Made by a program: the position numbers and the translations under genes. From an uncultured Peptococcaceae bacterium (GTDB taxonomy: Bacteria; Bacillota; Dehalobacteriia; UBA4068; UBA4997): DNA of 6,501 nt. Each line of letters begins with the position of its first letter. The first letter of the stretch is position 1. The stretch covers positions 1 to 6,501 of the forward strand of contig CANQSW010000077.1 in NCBI GenBank assembly GCA_947626615.1, read 5' to 3'. Of the stretch, positions 1 to 5,714 are shown piece by piece. Under the pieces are notes generated by a model. The model did no database searches, was not told where the DNA came from, and was given only the letters and a program-made list of their open reading frames with translations.

Positions 1-1226
1 GCGATATCCGCGAGGAAAAGGACGTCGACGCGATAGTCGACGATATTCTGGCCACCGTTAAGCGCGACGGCGACGCGGCGCTTTTTGCCTACGGCGAGAA
101 GTTCGACCACGCGAAGCTGACCAGCCTAGAGGTGAGCCAGGCCGAGCTGGACGAAGCGTTCGCCGCGATGGACCCGGAATTTATCCGGACGCTGGAGCTG
201 GCTCGCGACAACATCAGCCGCTTCCATAGCCAGCAGATACAAAAAAACTTTGTAATCACCGAAGAGGGCGGCGTGGTGCTGGGCCAGAAATACACGCCGA
301 TCGAAAAGGCCGGCCTATACGTGCCGGGCGGCACGGCCAGCTATCCCAGCAGCGTGCTGATGAACGCCGTGCCGGCCAAGCTGGCGGGCGTAAAGGAGCT
401 GGTCATGGTCTCGCCGCCGAACGCCGAAGGTAAGATCGCTCCGGCAATTCTGGCCGCCGCCAAGGTGGCGGGCGTCGGGCGTATCTTTAAGGTGGGCGGC
501 GCGCAGGCTGTTGCAGCGCTGGCATACGGCACCGAGACGATACCGAAGGTGGATAAGATTGTCGGCCCGGGCAACGTGTTCGTGGCCACGGCCAAACGCA
601 AGGTCTACGGCCTGGTTGCCATCGATATGATCGCCGGGCCGAGCGAAATTTTGGTGCTGGCCGACGGCGGCTGCGACCCGGAATTCGTGGCGGCGGATAT
701 GCTGAGCCAGGCCGAGCATGATAAGCTGGCGACGGCGGTGCTGATCACCACCAGCCGCGAGCTGGCGAAAGAAGTCTCTGCCGAGCTGGAGCGACAAATA
801 CCGCTGCTGCCTCGTGCAGAGATAGCCCGCGCCAGCATCGACGCCAACGGCAAGATAATTTTGGCGGAAAGCATGGAGCAGGCCGTGGCCGCCGCCAACG
901 AGATCGCGCCGGAGCATCTGGAGGTCTGCGTGGCGGAGCCGTTCGCTCTGCTGGACAGTATCAAAAACGCCGGGTCGATCTTCCTGGGCCGGAACGTGCC
1001 GGAGGCCCTGGGCGATTATCTGGCCGGGCCGAATCACACGCTGCCCACCAGCGGCACGGCGCGCTTTTCCAGCCCGCTTTCGGTGGACGATTTTGTAAAA
1101 AAGAGCAGCTTTATCTATTATCCCAAGGACGCGCTGGCCAAGGTGGCGGATCGTATCGTCGATTTTGCCGACCGCGAGGGCCTGCACGCGCACGCCGAGA
1201 GCGTGGCCGTGCGTTTCAGAAAATAA
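1..1226 (+). CDS. hisD: Histidinol dehydrogenase, 5' end missing
   Basis: Catalyses the last two steps of histidine synthesis in the cytosol: zinc-dependent, NAD-linked oxidation of L-histidinol through the aldehyde to L-histidine. The frame is open from base 3 and already reads as HisD (DIREEKDVDAIVDDIL..., then FAYGEKFDH), so the true start lies upstream. The GTG at 132 is only an internal valine in LEVSQAEL. About 407 residues are visible against a usual ~430, so roughly 20 N-terminal residues are missing. Family landmarks appear in order: YVPGGTASYPSSVLMN, KVGGAQAVAALAYGT, VGPGNVFVA and AGPSEILVLAD. By alignment in my head to E. coli HisD, the zinc ligands are Gln (708-710) and His (717-719) in SQAEHD, Asp (1014-1016) in GDYLAGP, and His (1191-1193) in LHAHAES. 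The catalytic Glu-His pair is in APEHLE (912-917). The gene ends in TAA, 25 bases before hisC. No frameshift is seen. Confidence 0.97.
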   Translation, partial: DIREEKDVDAIVDDILATVKRDGDAALFAYGEKFDHAKLTSLEVSQAELDEAFAAMDPEFIRTLELARDNISRFHSQQIQKNFVITEEGGVVLGQKYTPIEKAGLYVPGGTASYPSSVLMNAVPAKLAGVKELVMVSPPNAEGKIAPAILAAAKVAGVGRIFKVGGAQAVAALAYGTETIPKVDKIVGPGNVFVATAKRKVYGLVAIDMIAGPSEILVLADGGCDPEFVAADMLSQAEHDKLATAVLITTSRELAKEVSAELERQIPLLPRAEIARASIDANGKIILAESMEQAVAAANEIAPEHLEVCVAEPFALLDSIKNAGSIFLGRNVPEALGDYLAGPNHTLPTSGTARFSSPLSVDDFVKKSSFIYYPKDALAKVADRIVDFADREGLHAHAESVAVRFRK

Positions 1227-1240
1227 AGCGGCAGCTTTGC

Positions 1241-1244
1241 GAGG
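1241..1244 (+). promoter_or_regulatory. Ribosome binding site for hisC
   Basis: GAGG sits 7 bases before the ATG at 1252. It supports that ATG over the upstream in-frame ATG at 1165, which lies inside hisD and would add 29 residues unlike any HisC N-terminus. Confidence 0.75.
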
Positions 1245-1251
1245 TACGATA

Positions 1252-2322
1252 ATGAGCCGATTTTTCAGCCCGGAGCTGGCGAAACTTACGCCGTATACGC
1301 CGGGAGAACAGCCGCAGGATAAGCGGTATATCAAGCTGAATACCAACGAGAGCCCGTATCCGCCCGCGCCCGGCGTGGCCGCGGCGCTGCAGAACGCCTC
1401 CGCCGATGATCTACGGCTTTACAGCGACCCTGCGGCGGCAGAAGCGCGGGCCGCGATTGCCGCCTGTTATGGTCTTGAGCCGGCCAACGTCTTTCTCGGC
1501 AACGGGTCGGACGAGGTGCTGGCGTTTGCCTTTCAGGCGTTCGGCCGGGGGCGCAAAATGGTCTTCCCGGATATAACTTATGCGTTTTACAGCGTGTTCG
1601 CGGCGCTTTTCGGCATACCGTACCGCACGGCGGCGCTCACCGCCGATTTTGCCGTCGACCCGGCGGATTATTACGCGCCGGGCGAGCAGGTCGTTCTGGC
1701 CAACCCCAACGCCATAACCGGGCGGGAGCTTTCTCTGGACGCCTTGGCGGAAATTATCCGTCGCCACCCCGACGATATGGTGATAGTCGACGAGGCCTAC
1801 GTGGATTTCGGCGGGCAAAGCGCCGTTTCGCTGCTGGATAAATTCCCCAATCTGCTGGTGGTGCAGACGATGTCCAAAAGCCGCCAGCTGGCCGGGGCAA
1901 GGATAGGCATGGCGTTCGGCAGCCCGGCGGTCATAGCCGACCTGAACACCGTCAAATTTTCGTTCAATCCCTATAACGTGAATCGCCTGTCGCTCAGTCT
2001 GGCGGCGGCGGCCGCGCGCGATAAGGCGTATTTCGCCGATTGCTGCGCCAAGATAATCGCCGACCGGGAATTTACGGCCGCAGGCCTGCAAAAGCTGGGC
2101 TTCAACGTGCTGCCCAGCCGGGCGAACTTCCTTTTGGCCGGCCACCCGGCGCTGGCCGGCGAGGCGTATTATAAGCAGTTGAAGGAGCGGGGAATATTGG
2201 TGCGCTGGTTCGACGAGCCGCGTATCCGCGATTTTGTACGCATAACGATAGGCAGCCACGCGGAAATGCAGACGCTGCTAAAGGAGACCGAGCTGATCCT
2301 GGCGGCAGCCGGGCGGCGCTGA
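1252..2322 (+). CDS. hisC: Histidinol-phosphate aminotransferase
   Basis: PLP-dependent class I/II (fold type I) aminotransferase that converts imidazole acetol phosphate plus glutamate to histidinol phosphate plus 2-oxoglutarate. It has 356 residues, normal for the family. The start at 1252 gives MSRFFSPELAKLTPYTPGEQ, followed by YIKLNTNESPYPP, a typical HisC opening. Visible landmarks are LYSDP, NGSDEVL, NPNAITG (residues 151-157), VDEAYVDF with the pyridine-nitrogen Asp180 and Tyr183, the Schiff-base lysine Lys209 in TMSKSRQLAGARIG, and a C-terminal substrate-binding arginine region (Arg324 and Arg330 in PRIRDFVRITIGS). One oddity is that the usual NPNNPTG or NPNAPTG loop reads NPNAITG, with Ile155 in place of proline. 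The gene lies between hisD and hisB, 20 bases before hisB, and ends in TGA. The operon context favours HisC over other aminotransferases of the same fold, such as cobalamin-related CobD. Confidence 0.96.
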   Translation: MSRFFSPELAKLTPYTPGEQPQDKRYIKLNTNESPYPPAPGVAAALQNASADDLRLYSDPAAAEARAAIAACYGLEPANVFLGNGSDEVLAFAFQAFGRGRKMVFPDITYAFYSVFAALFGIPYRTAALTADFAVDPADYYAPGEQVVLANPNAITGRELSLDALAEIIRRHPDDMVIVDEAYVDFGGQSAVSLLDKFPNLLVVQTMSKSRQLAGARIGMAFGSPAVIADLNTVKFSFNPYNVNRLSLSLAAAAARDKAYFADCCAKIIADREFTAAGLQKLGFNVLPSRANFLLAGHPALAGEAYYKQLKERGILVRWFDEPRIRDFVRITIGSHAEMQTLLKETELILAAAGRR

Positions 2323-2342
2323 AAGAAGCGGAGGGGAATATT

Positions 2343-2942
2343 ATGGATAACGCGCCCAGAAAAGCGGCGAGAGAGCGCCTGACCAAAGAAACGCAGGTGC
2401 AGCTGACTCTGAACCTGGACGGCACGGGCCGGGCCGATATAGCTTCCGGCTGCGGTTTTCTGGATCATATGCTGGAGCTTTTGGCGGCTCACGGCGGCTT
2501 CGATCTGAATATCGTCTGCCACGGCGATACCGCAGTCGATTATCACCACACCACCGAGGATATCGCGATAACGCTGGGCGAGGCTATGGCTCAGGCATTG
2601 GGCGATAAGCGCGGCATCAACCGCTACGGCCAGCAGCTGCTGCCGATGGACGAAGCGCTGGTGCTGGTGGCCGTCGATATCAGCGGCCGGGCTTATCTTG
2701 GCTATCAGGCGGCGATACCGGCCGCCAAGGTGGGCGATTTCGATACCGAGCTGGCGGAAGAATTTATGCAGGCGTTCTGCCGCAGCGCGGGGCTGACGCT
2801 GCATATCCGGCAGCTGGCCGGGCATAACGCGCATCATATCATCGAAGCGATGTTCAAGGGCCTGGGGCGGGCGCTGCGTCAGGCTGTGGCGGTGGACGCT
2901 GCCAACGCGGGCCGCATACCCTCCACCAAAGGGGTGATTTGA
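2343..2942 (+). CDS. hisB: Imidazoleglycerol-phosphate dehydratase (monofunctional)
   Basis: Removes water from imidazole glycerol phosphate to give imidazole acetol phosphate, the substrate of HisC. It is a manganese enzyme that family members assemble into 24-mers. At 199 residues it is the stand-alone dehydratase and lacks the N-terminal HAD phosphatase domain of enterobacterial HisB. Metal-binding and signature motifs are all present: GFLDHMLELLAAHGGFDL (His42), DYHHTTED (residues 66-73), KRGINRYGQQLLPMDEALV, and NAHHIIEAMFKGLGRALR (residues 162-179) with His164, His165 and Glu168. It closes with the usual IPSTKGVI tail. The ATG at 2343 is preceded by GGAGGGG (2330-2336) at normal spacing. 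The missing phosphatase activity is supplied by the PHP gene at the end of the window. The TGA stop (2940-2942) directly touches the hisH start codon, in the same reading frame. Confidence 0.97.
   Translation: MDNAPRKAARERLTKETQVQLTLNLDGTGRADIASGCGFLDHMLELLAAHGGFDLNIVCHGDTAVDYHHTTEDIAITLGEAMAQALGDKRGINRYGQQLLPMDEALVLVAVDISGRAYLGYQAAIPAAKVGDFDTELAEEFMQAFCRSAGLTLHIRQLAGHNAHHIIEAMFKGLGRALRQAVAVDAANAGRIPSTKGVI
2928..2938 (+). promoter_or_regulatory. Ribosome binding site for hisH inside the end of hisB
   Basis: AAAGGGGTGAT resembles the full anti-16S complement (AAGGAGGTGAT). GGGG ends 8 bases before the TTG at 2943. The same bases encode Lys-Gly-Val-Ile, the conserved C-terminus of HisB, so one stretch serves both as protein code and as ribosome binding site. 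It is what makes the rare TTG start credible. Confidence 0.8.
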
Positions 2943-3557
2943 TTGACCGTCGCCATTATCGATTACGGCGTGGGCAACCTGTTTTCGCTGCGCTCCTCGC
3001 TCGATTATCTCGGCATAGATAACGTGCTGACGGGCGAGACGGCGGCGCTGCGGCGGGCGGATAAGCTGATATTGCCGGGGGTGGGTGCTTTCGGCGACGC
3101 GGCGGCCAAGCTGCATGAAAGAGGCCTGGCGGCGGCGATATGCCGGGAGGCGGCGGCAGAAAAGCCGCTGCTCGGCATTTGCCTGGGTATGCAGCTGCTG
3201 TTCGAGCTCAGCCATGAATTCGGCGAGCATAAAGGGCTGGCTCTGATACCGGGGACGGTGGAGCCGCTGGCCCCGGATCTGCCCAGCCCGGCGCTGAAAG
3301 TGCCGCACATCGGCTGGAATCGTCTTGATATCGTGCGGGACGACCCGTTGTTCAAATATTTTACGCCCGGCTCATACGTTTATTATGTGCACAGCTTTTA
3401 CGCCAAAGGCTGCGCCGAAAGCACGCTGGCCACGTCGGAATACGGTATCCCGGTAACGGGCGCGGTGCGGCGCGGCAGCGTCTGGGGGACGCAGTTCCAC
3501 CCGGAAAAAAGCGGCGCGGCCGGGCTGGCTCTGCTGCGGGCTTTCGCGGAGCTTTAG
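2943..3557 (+). CDS. hisH: Imidazole glycerol phosphate synthase, glutamine amidotransferase subunit
   Basis: Class I (triad) glutaminase that hydrolyses glutamine and passes ammonia through the HisF barrel. It has 204 residues, the normal size. The start is TTG: the conserved first strand (TVAIIDYGVGN) begins at once, and no ATG occurs before residue 84, so no ATG start is possible. The oxyanion region LPGVGAFGDA is present. The catalytic triad is Cys80 in LGICLGMQ plus His186 and Glu188 in GTQFHPEKSG. Lys189 corresponds by position in that motif to the lysine of Thermotoga maritima HisH (Lys181) that makes a salt bridge to HisF Asp98. The gene abuts hisB with no gap and ends in TAG, 23 bases before hisA. 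Its partner hisF is two genes downstream. Coupling to hisB termination is likely but is inferred from the junction only. Confidence 0.96.
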   Translation: MTVAIIDYGVGNLFSLRSSLDYLGIDNVLTGETAALRRADKLILPGVGAFGDAAAKLHERGLAAAICREAAAEKPLLGICLGMQLLFELSHEFGEHKGLALIPGTVEPLAPDLPSPALKVPHIGWNRLDIVRDDPLFKYFTPGSYVYYVHSFYAKGCAESTLATSEYGIPVTGAVRRGSVWGTQFHPEKSGAAGLALLRAFAEL

Positions 3558-3569
3558 GGCAGTTTTTTC

Positions 3570-3575
3570 GGAGGT
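3570..3575 (+). promoter_or_regulatory. Ribosome binding site for hisA
   Basis: GGAGGT, with the GGAGG core ending 6 bases before the GTG at 3581. An in-frame TAA at 3575-3577 rules out any start further upstream, so the GTG is the only start that keeps the catalytic Asp8. Confidence 0.85.
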
Positions 3576-3580
3576 AAAAA

Positions 3581-4306
3581 GTGGAGATATTTCCGGCGAT
3601 AGATCTCTCCGGCGGGCAGGTGGTGCGCCTGACGCAGGGCGATTATGACCAGATGACGGTCTATGGCAGAGACCCGGCCGCGGCGGCGCGGGCGTTTTTT
3701 GCCGTGGGCGCGCGTTATCTGCACGTCGTCGATCTGGACGGCGCCAAGGACGGCACGACGGCCAATTTCGCGGCGGTGCGGGATATCGCGGCGGCGGCCG
3801 GTATGTTCGTGGAGGTGGGCGGCGGTATCCGCGACGAGGAGCGCATACAAAAATATCTGGCGCTTGGCGTCGGCCGCGTGATACTCGGCACGGCGGCGGT
3901 GAAAAACTTTGAATTTACCCAGGCCATGGCGGCAAAATACGGCGAAAAGATCGCCGTTGGCGTGGACGCGCGGGGCGGCAAGGTGGCCGTCTCCGGCTGG
4001 CTGGAGGAAACGGAGCTTGATTGCGAAGACTTCTGCCGCAGACTGGCCGCGGCGGGCGTAAAAACCGTGATCGTGACGGATATTTCGCGGGACGGCGCGC
4101 TGGCCGGCGCTAACTTGGCGTTGTACCGCCGGCTTACGGCGATACCCGGCTTGTCCGTGGTGGCGAGCGGCGGCGTAAGCTTCCCGGCGGAGATAAGCGA
4201 GCTCGCGGCCCTGGGCGTTGCCGGCGTTATCATCGGCAAGGCCCTCTATACCGGCAAACTCGATCTGGCGGAATGCCTGCGGCTGGCAAAGGAGGCGGCA
4301 CGATGA
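3581..4306 (+). CDS. hisA: ProFAR isomerase (phosphoribosylformimino-AICAR-P isomerase)
   Basis: Carries out the Amadori rearrangement of ProFAR to PRFAR, the step before HisHF. It is a 241-residue (beta/alpha)8 barrel, exactly family size. The start is GTG; the next in-frame ATG is codon 25 and would remove the first strand. The catalytic acid/base pair is Asp8 (FPAIDLSGG) and Asp129 (VGVDARGG), with Thr166 in the VTDISRDG segment. The two phosphate-binding glycine loops are VGGGIR and ASGGVS, and the N-terminal half carries GQVVRLTQGDY. Actinobacterial PriA also has this fold and adds TrpF activity, but a full Firmicutes-style operon and a normal HisA opening favour plain HisA. The gene ends KEAAR-TGA and overlaps the hisF ATG by four bases (ATGA), implying coupled translation. 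Confidence 0.96.
   Translation: MEIFPAIDLSGGQVVRLTQGDYDQMTVYGRDPAAAARAFFAVGARYLHVVDLDGAKDGTTANFAAVRDIAAAAGMFVEVGGGIRDEERIQKYLALGVGRVILGTAAVKNFEFTQAMAAKYGEKIAVGVDARGGKVAVSGWLEETELDCEDFCRRLAAAGVKTVIVTDISRDGALAGANLALYRRLTAIPGLSVVASGGVSFPAEISELAALGVAGVIIGKALYTGKLDLAECLRLAKEAAR
4288..4295 (+). promoter_or_regulatory. Ribosome binding site for hisF inside the end of hisA
   Basis: AAAGGAGG ends 7 bases before the ATG at 4303, a near-consensus site at optimal spacing. It fixes the hisF start at 4303 rather than at the in-frame ATG at 4273, which lies upstream of this site. Confidence 0.9.
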
Positions 4307-5058
4307 TCAGCAAACGCATCATTCCCTGCCTGGATATCAGAGACGGCCAAGTCGTCAAAGGGCAGAATTTTCTGGACGTTAAAGCGGTGGCAGACCCGGT
4401 GGAGCTAGCCCGTTTTTATAATGAACAGGGCGCGGACGAACTGGTTTTTTATGACATCACGGCGAGCGTCGAAGGGCGCGGCCTGTTTGTGGATATCCTG
4501 CGGCGCGTGGCGGCAGAGATATTTATTCCGCTAACTGTGGGCGGCGGTATCCGCACGCTGGCGGATTTTGACCGCGTACTGAAAGCCGGGGCGGATAAGG
4601 TTAGCGTAAACAGCGGCGCTATCGACGACCCGTCTATCATAGCTAAAGCGGCGGCGCGCTACGGCAGCCAATGCGTGGTGCTGAGCCTTGACGTTAAGCG
4701 CGTGGGAGGTTCTTATCACGTTTTTGCCCGCGGCGGGCGCGAGGACACCGGGCTGGACGCGCTGGACTGGGCGGCTGCAGGCGTAGCAAACGGCGCGGGC
4801 GAGTTGGTCATCAACAGTATCGACACCGACGGCGTCAAACAGGGCTTCGACCTGCCGCTGCTGGACGCGGTGGCGGCCCGGGTGAGCGTGCCGATAATCG
4901 CGAGCGGCGGGGCCGGCAATATGGCGCATTTTGCCGAGCTTTTCCAACACCCCGGCGTAGACGCGGGGCTGGCCGCCTCGATCTTCCACCACCGGCAGGT
5001 GCTGATACCCGAACTGAAGCGCTATCTGCGGGCCAGGGGCATTGAAATGAGGATATGA
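4303..5058 (+). CDS. hisF: Imidazole glycerol phosphate synthase, cyclase subunit
   Basis: Uses ammonia delivered by HisH to cleave and cyclise PRFAR into IGP and AICAR, the latter feeding purine synthesis. It is a 251-residue (beta/alpha)8 barrel of normal length. The 4303 start gives MISKRIIPCLDIRDGQVVKG, and the numbering then matches the T. maritima enzyme. The catalytic residues are Asp11 (PCLD) and Asp130 (LSLDVKR). The ammonia-gate residues Arg5, Glu46, Lys99 and Glu167 are all in place, and Asp98 is available for the HisH salt bridge. The glycine loops are VGGGIRT and ASGGAGN, and the C-terminus has the usual LAASIFHHRQVLIPELKRYL. A longer start at 4273 would add ten residues inside the hisA reading and has no reason behind it. 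It overlaps hisA by four bases and ends in TGA. Confidence 0.97.
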   Translation: MISKRIIPCLDIRDGQVVKGQNFLDVKAVADPVELARFYNEQGADELVFYDITASVEGRGLFVDILRRVAAEIFIPLTVGGGIRTLADFDRVLKAGADKVSVNSGAIDDPSIIAKAAARYGSQCVVLSLDVKRVGGSYHVFARGGREDTGLDALDWAAAGVANGAGELVINSIDTDGVKQGFDLPLLDAVAARVSVPIIASGGAGNMAHFAELFQHPGVDAGLAASIFHHRQVLIPELKRYLRARGIEMRI

Positions 5059-5068
5059 ATGACGATCT

Positions 5069-5074
5069 GGAGGG
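5069..5074 (+). promoter_or_regulatory. Ribosome binding site for hisIE, decides between two starts
   Basis: GGAGGG; its GGAGG core ends 5 bases before the ATG at 5079. The competing in-frame ATG at 5055 overlaps the hisF stop as ATGA but has only GAGG two bases upstream, too close to work well. This favours 5079. Confidence 0.65.
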
Positions 5075-5078
5075 CAAA

Positions 5079-5714
5079 ATGGCATTAAAGTTTGACGAAA
5101 AAGGGCTGATACCGGCCATTGTGCAGGACGAAGCCAGCGGCCAGGTGCTGACGCTGGCCTATATGAACGCGGAAAGCCTCGCCATAAGCATCGCGGAAAA
5201 GCGCACCTGCTTTTGGTCGCGCAGCCGGGGCAAGCTCTGGCGCAAAGGCGAGGAGAGCGGCAACGTCCAGCACATCGTCAGTATCACGGCGGACTGCGAC
5301 GAGGACGCTCTGCTCATCAAGGTGAACAAAGACGGCCCGGCCTGCCACACGGGCCAGGAGAGCTGTTTTTTCAACCAAATTTATCTGGACGAGGCGGCGC
5401 AGAGCTTCACGCTGCAGGGGCTTTACGACCTGCTGGCCGGCCGCAAAGCCGCGCCGAAAGAGGGCAGTTATACGTCGTACCTTTTTGAAAAGGGCCTGGA
5501 TAAGATACTGAAGAAGGTGGGCGAGGAGTCCACCGAGGTCATAATCGCGGCCAAGGCCGCAGACAGGGCGGAGACGGTATACGAGGTGGCCGATCTTTGC
5601 TATCACGTGCTGGTGCTGCTGGTAAATGCCGGCATCACGCTGGACGAGGTGAAGGCGGAGCTGGCCGGCCGTCATATAATCGACCATAAGGTCAAACAGG
5701 AGAAAATGCGGTGA
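5079..5714 (+). CDS. hisIE: Bifunctional phosphoribosyl-AMP cyclohydrolase / phosphoribosyl-ATP pyrophosphohydrolase
   Basis: Performs steps 2 and 3: the HisE domain cleaves pyrophosphate from PR-ATP, and the HisI domain opens the adenine ring of PR-AMP to give ProFAR. It has 211 residues from the ATG at 5079. The HisI domain (about 1-105) shows LTLAYMNAESL, FWSRSRGKLWRKGEESGN, the metal-binding DCDEDAL (Asp72, Asp74, Asp76) and the zinc cysteines Cys73, Cys89 and Cys96 (the last two in ACHTGQESCF). The HisE domain (about 110-211) is an alpha-helical MazG-like fold with LYDLLAGRK, SYLFEKGLDKILKKVGEES (Gly148-Ser151) and the acidic VYEVADLCYHVLVLL helix. Starting at 5055 would add MNDDLEGK and overlap hisF; I prefer 5079 for its ribosome binding site and because family proteins commonly begin just before LKFDEKGL. 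The TGA stop overlaps the next gene by four bases. Confidence 0.95.
   Translation: MALKFDEKGLIPAIVQDEASGQVLTLAYMNAESLAISIAEKRTCFWSRSRGKLWRKGEESGNVQHIVSITADCDEDALLIKVNKDGPACHTGQESCFFNQIYLDEAAQSFTLQGLYDLLAGRKAAPKEGSYTSYLFEKGLDKILKKVGEESTEVIIAAKAADRAETVYEVADLCYHVLVLLVNAGITLDEVKAELAGRHIIDHKVKQEKMR
5698..5702 (+). promoter_or_regulatory. Ribosome binding site for the PHP phosphatase gene
   Basis: AGGAG lies 8 bases before the GTG at 5711, inside the last codons of hisIE. An in-frame TAA at 5687-5689 and the lack of any other start before the His8/His10 metal motif leave this GTG as the start. Confidence 0.8.

Noticed and set aside
242..248. A AAA AAC heptamer in the reading frame of hisD, resembling a -1 frameshift site
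   Set aside because: No evident stimulatory structure or meaningful alternate product; the zero frame continues as a normal HisD.
1097..1103. A AAA AAG heptamer in hisD, like the dnaX frameshift site
   Set aside because: It encodes the conserved VKK of the DFVKKSS motif. There is no strong upstream Shine-Dalgarno-like stimulator, and frameshifting would remove the needed C-terminal zinc histidine.
1225..1238. Small inverted repeat AAAGC-GGCA-GCTTT between hisD and hisC
   Set aside because: Only a 5-bp stem with two G-C pairs and no T-tract, so it is not a terminator.
1165..1251. Upstream in-frame extension of hisC from ATG 1165
   Set aside because: It lies inside hisD, gives an Arg- and Thr-rich peptide unlike HisC, and the better-placed GAGG supports ATG 1252.
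315..1346. Long minus-strand open frame (343 codons) opposite hisD
   Set aside because: It is the antisense shadow of a GC-rich coding gene. The translation is rich in Arg, Gln and His with no recognisable motif, and the + strand has complete HisD motifs.
2169..3308. Long minus-strand open frame (379 codons) opposite hisC, hisB and hisH
   Set aside because: It spans three well-supported genes on the other strand, shows no family motif, and has the composition of reverse-frame GC-rich code.
3528..3568. Possible hairpin at the end of hisH (GCTCTGC with GCGGAGC) followed by a T6 tract
   Set aside because: The T-tract begins ten bases after the stem, the loop is long, and the tract leads straight into the hisA ribosome binding site. 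It does not fit an intrinsic terminator.
5213..5488. Alternate + strand open frame inside hisIE (91 codons)
   Set aside because: It is a frame-shifted reading of the HisIE coding region with a low-complexity Arg/Gly/Gln-rich product.
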